Shown: piece after piece, positions 6,451 to 8,785 of the stretch
Layout: each line of letters begins with the position of its first letter
How positions within the stretch are numbered: the first letter of the stretch is position 1
Assembly: GCA_964486645.1 (NCBI GenBank)
Contig: CAZAOG010000115.1
Location: 1-8,785 of the forward strand
Length of the DNA: 8,785 bases
From: GCA-002790365 sp964486645
Lineage (GTDB): Bacteria; Bacteroidota; Ignavibacteria; Ignavibacteriales; Ignavibacteriaceae
Direction: 5' to 3'
Notes under the pieces: generated by a model
Database searches by the model: none
Told to the model about the DNA's origin: nothing
Seen by the model: the letters and a program-made list of their open reading frames with translations, nothing else
Made by a program: the position numbers and the translations under genes

Positions 6451-7241
6451 TTGAAAAAAAAACAAATAAACCGCTAAAAAGATTCGGTCAGAATTATATC
6501 ACAGATAAAAATATTCTGCTAAAAATCATCAGCGAATTTAATCCTCATTTTAATGATAATATTGTGGAAATCGGACCCGGCCGAGGAGCATTAACAAAAC
6601 TGCTTTCCGAAAGGGTGAAAAAATTAAACTCAGTGGAAATAGATACACGGGTAATTGATGACCTAAAAAATATTTCTCACAATTTAAATATTTTAAACGA
6701 AGATTTTTTAAAGACCGATCTTCATCAATTTTATAAAAAGGGGAAAAAAATAAGAATAATCGGAAACATACCGTACAATATTACATCAGGCATTTTTTTT
6801 AAATTAATAGAAAACAATAAAATTATTTCGGACGCGGTTTTGATGGTTCAGCACGAAGTGGGTAAAAGAATTACCGGTGTAAAAGGAACTAAAAATTACG
6901 GGATTTTTTCAGTTATAGTAAACTATTTTTGCGACGTAAGTTATTGTTTTAAAATATCAAGAAATGTTTTTCAACCGAAACCGAAGGTAGACTCGGCGAT
7001 ACTTCACTTGAAATTCAAGTCGTTAAAAGAAAAAGAACAAATTCAAAAAACATTCATCAAAGTTGTTAAAGCATCTTTCGGGAACAGAAGAAAAATGTTA
7101 AAAAATTCATTAAGTAATAGTATATTTGGTAACTTTGATTTTAGTAAGTGTGGAATTGACTTATCCCAACGTGCCGAGGATTTAGATATTAAAGATTTTA
7201 TACAATTATCAAAATTTATTTTAAAAAACCAACAAACTTAA
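6447..7241 (+). CDS. rsmA: 16S rRNA (adenine1518-N6/adenine1519-N6)-dimethyltransferase
   Basis: RsmA (KsgA) transfers four methyl groups from SAM to two adjacent adenines in the 3'-terminal helix of 16S rRNA, a late checkpoint in small-subunit assembly. The 264 residues cover the full family length. The N-terminal KRFGQNYITD (11-20) is the family hallmark. SAM-binding motif I is EIGPGRGALT (41-50), with acidic Glu64 at the end of the next strand. The catalytic NIPY motif is at 107-110, VFQPKPKVDSA at 174-184, and the rRNA-contacting FGNRRKMLKNSL at 211-222. The C-terminal QRAEDL (241-246) replaces the common ERAEDL. The start is GTG at 6447, inside GTGA, where the ABC-F stop TGA overlaps, so translation is probably coupled. 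No other start precedes the conserved RFGQ. A run of nine A (6454-6462) lies in codons 3-6. Loss of RsmA gives kasugamycin resistance in other bacteria. Confidence 0.96.
   Translation: MIEKKTNKPLKRFGQNYITDKNILLKIISEFNPHFNDNIVEIGPGRGALTKLLSERVKKLNSVEIDTRVIDDLKNISHNLNILNEDFLKTDLHQFYKKGKKIRIIGNIPYNITSGIFFKLIENNKIISDAVLMVQHEVGKRITGVKGTKNYGIFSVIVNYFCDVSYCFKISRNVFQPKPKVDSAILHLKFKSLKEKEQIQKTFIKVVKASFGNRRKMLKNSLSNSIFGNFDFSKCGIDLSQRAEDLDIKDFIQLSKFILKNQQT
6454..6462 (+). repeat. A9 homopolymer within codons 3-6 of rsmA
   Basis: The run follows the GTG-ATT-G start of rsmA. Deletion of one A gives a TAA after nine codons, and insertion of one A gives a TAA after seven. Any slip therefore abolishes RsmA. 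It is a possible slippage or contingency tract, but runs of this length also occur by chance in such AT-rich DNA. Confidence 0.5.
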
Positions 7242-7268
7242 TTTTCTACTTGGAGATGCTCTTTAAAT

Positions 7269-8785
7269 ATGGAAAAAATTAAATCATTTATTGAAAACTT
7301 AAAGGCTTATGATTTAGTTACTATTTTCTTCTTCCTATTATTAACTATTTTCAATATCGTTTTTAACAATGTAATCGAACTTTGGCCTACCCTGGTTGCC
7401 ATAAATATCGGAATAATTTCTTTTGTATTAATTATGGCGTATATAGAACACGTTTACGAATACAAATTTGTGAAAATATTTCACTACTGGTATTTAGCAC
7501 CGCTTGTATTATTAACCTTTAAAGAAATATATATTTTAGTACCTTCCATAAGACCGTACGATTATGATTGGTTGTTTATAAATATCGACAGATGGCTCTT
7601 CGGTACTGACCCGACAAGATTTCTCCATCAATACGCATTTCCTTTGCTGACGGAAATTCTGCAAATCATTTACGGTTCTTTTTATTTACTGCCTATAATT
7701 TTTAGTTTAATAATTTTATGGAACAAAAAGGAAACTGCTTTTGAATTTTCGGTATTTGTAATTATCTACGGATTTTTCCTCTCTTATTTGGGATACTTTT
7801 TACTGCCCGGAATTGGACCGAGATTTACGCTTCACGATTTTGCAACTATCAACCAACAATTACCCGGTTTGTTCTTGACAAACTTTTTGCGGGACCTTAC
7901 GAACTTCGGCGAATCCGTTCTGCCGAATACACCCAACCCCGCTGCGGTTGTTCAAAGAGATATATTTCCGAGCGGACATACAATGGTTACTCTTATAATT
8001 ATATATCTTTCGGTTAGATTAAAAAGTAAGTCAAAATACTTTTTTATACCCTGGGGTTCGCTGCTAATATTTTCAACTGTGTATTTATGGTATCATTATG
8101 TAGTAGACCTTATAGGCGCTTTGGTATTTATGATTTTTGCACTTTGGAGCGGAAAATATTTATTTAATTGGTGGTGTAATAAAATTGGAAAAGAAAAATT
8201 TGATTATACCCACAAACACCAAATTAATCATTCGGTCTTAAAAGAAGATAAAAAAAAACAAGTAAAATATATCTTTGAAAAAATTGCGGATAGATACGAT
8301 TTCCTTAACCATTTGCTCAGCTTCGGACTTGATTTTTACTGGAGAAAAAAAGCATTAAATTTATCCGGCTTAAATTCGGATTCTATATTATTGGATGTAG
8401 CCTGCGGAACGGGCGATGTTGCTATACAAGCTAAAAAAATGGGGGTTACAAAAATTTACGGCGCCGATTTTTCATTTAATATGCTTAAACATTTTAATGA
8501 AAAGAGTGAGTGGATTAAGGGTAAAAACATTCAATTGGTCGCTGAAAATATGCCCTTAAAATCCGAGTCGATAACAAACATAACGGTGGCATTCGGTGTA
8601 AGAAATTTTTATGATATTGAAAAAGGATTCAAATCGTTTTACTCGGTATTAAAAAAAGAAGGAAAAGTTACGATATTAGAATTTCGTCTGCCCAAAAACG
8701 TTATACTAAGAAAATTGTACGAATTTTATTTTAATAACATTCTGCCGTTTGTAGGAGGAATTATCTCCGGCAACAGAGAAGCGTA
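7269..8785 (+). CDS. PAP2-family membrane phosphatase fused to MenG/UbiE methyltransferase (3' end outside window)
   Basis: This frame stays open from the ATG at 7269 to the window edge, giving 505 codons with no stop seen. Residues 1-301 are an AUR1-like PAP2 protein with about eight membrane segments (roughly 16-33, 41-58, 73-91, 125-150, 159-180, 237-250, 257-273, 277-301). Its PAP2 residues are LLPGIGPRF (178-186), PSGH (234-237, catalytic His237) and WYHYVVD (274-280, His276 and Asp280). From about residue 321 it becomes a UbiE/MenG SAM-dependent methyltransferase, which converts demethylmenaquinone to menaquinone. Motifs are RYDFLNHLLSFGLDFYW (342-358), LDVACGTGD (375-383), ENMPL (426-430), FGVRNFYD (442-449) and LEFRLP (470-475). 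About 55 residues of a normal MenG remain beyond the edge. Basic loops place RLKSKSK (250-256) and the C-terminal domain in the cytoplasm. A GGAG at 7252-7255 is rather far from the start. The PAP2 substrate is unknown; AUR1-like lipid transfer is one option. Confidence 0.88.
   Translation, partial: MEKIKSFIENLKAYDLVTIFFFLLLTIFNIVFNNVIELWPTLVAINIGIISFVLIMAYIEHVYEYKFVKIFHYWYLAPLVLLTFKEIYILVPSIRPYDYDWLFINIDRWLFGTDPTRFLHQYAFPLLTEILQIIYGSFYLLPIIFSLIILWNKKETAFEFSVFVIIYGFFLSYLGYFLLPGIGPRFTLHDFATINQQLPGLFLTNFLRDLTNFGESVLPNTPNPAAVVQRDIFPSGHTMVTLIIIYLSVRLKSKSKYFFIPWGSLLIFSTVYLWYHYVVDLIGALVFMIFALWSGKYLFNWWCNKIGKEKFDYTHKHQINHSVLKEDKKKQVKYIFEKIADRYDFLNHLLSFGLDFYWRKKALNLSGLNSDSILLDVACGTGDVAIQAKKMGVTKIYGADFSFNMLKHFNEKSEWIKGKNIQLVAENMPLKSESITNITVAFGVRNFYDIEKGFKSFYSVLKKEGKVTILEFRLPKNVILRKLYEFYFNNILPFVGGIISGNREA
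8250..8258 (+). repeat. A9 homopolymer at the PAP2-MenG junction
   Basis: Nine A bases encode Lys328-Lys330 in the linker between the membrane domain and the methyltransferase domain. One base fewer in the run or transcript brings in TAA at 8263-8265, giving a 331-residue PAP2 protein. One base more brings in TGA at 8276-8278. Either change yields PAP2 alone. It equals the A9 run at 6454-6462, and these two are the longest homopolymers I see in the window. Confidence 0.6.

Noticed and set aside
7256..7282. Eight-codon frame (ATG at 7256) overlapping the start of the PAP2-MenG gene
   Set aside because: It could be a leader peptide, but GGAG abuts its ATG with no spacer and it has no regulatory codon bias or hairpin.

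Overview
The window is 8.8 kb of AT-rich DNA with seven genes. All are on the + strand and tightly packed, with gaps of 4, 12, 66 and 37 bp, one 4-bp overlap, and a gap of 27 bp. No RNA gene, insertion sequence, CRISPR array or phage gene is visible. Low G+C, few Shine-Dalgarno sites and a secreted beta-propeller protein with a type IX secretion (T9SS) C-terminal domain point to the Fibrobacteres-Chlorobi-Bacteroidetes group. The 'YPSPF' tail style suggests an Ignavibacteria-like lineage, which is an inference and not a proven placement.

Region 1 (1-2141): the tail of an unseen upstream unit is marked by a likely intrinsic terminator (2-22). A well-formed promoter (93-124) then drives a Crp/Fnr-family regulator, a PHP-domain phosphoesterase (RNase AM / nucleoside bisphosphate phosphatase type) and lumazine synthase RibH. 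Their spacing looks like one operon. The promoter position argues that the regulator starts at 152 and not at the earlier ATG at 125.

Region 2 (2142-4457): after a very AT-rich 66-bp gap comes a 749-residue exported protein. It has about 13 propeller-blade repeats and a T9SS-signal-like C-terminal domain, the architecture of the T9SS attachment-complex protein PorZ.

Region 3 (4458-8785): an ABC-F ATPase, the 16S rRNA dimethyltransferase RsmA (GTG start overlapping the ABC-F stop), and an open frame that runs off the right edge. The last gene is the most unusual item in the window. It is a single uninterrupted frame joining an AUR1-like PAP2 membrane phosphatase (residues 1-301) to a UbiE/MenG menaquinone methyltransferase (from about residue 321). 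A run of nine A bases lies in the linker, and gain or loss of one A would release the PAP2 half alone. Predicted topology puts the methyltransferase in the cytoplasm, tethered to the membrane that holds its quinone substrate.

Most genes are housekeeping: riboflavin synthesis, ribosome function and maturation, menaquinone methylation and T9SS. The clearest candidates for something new are the PAP2-MenG fusion and its A9 linker.
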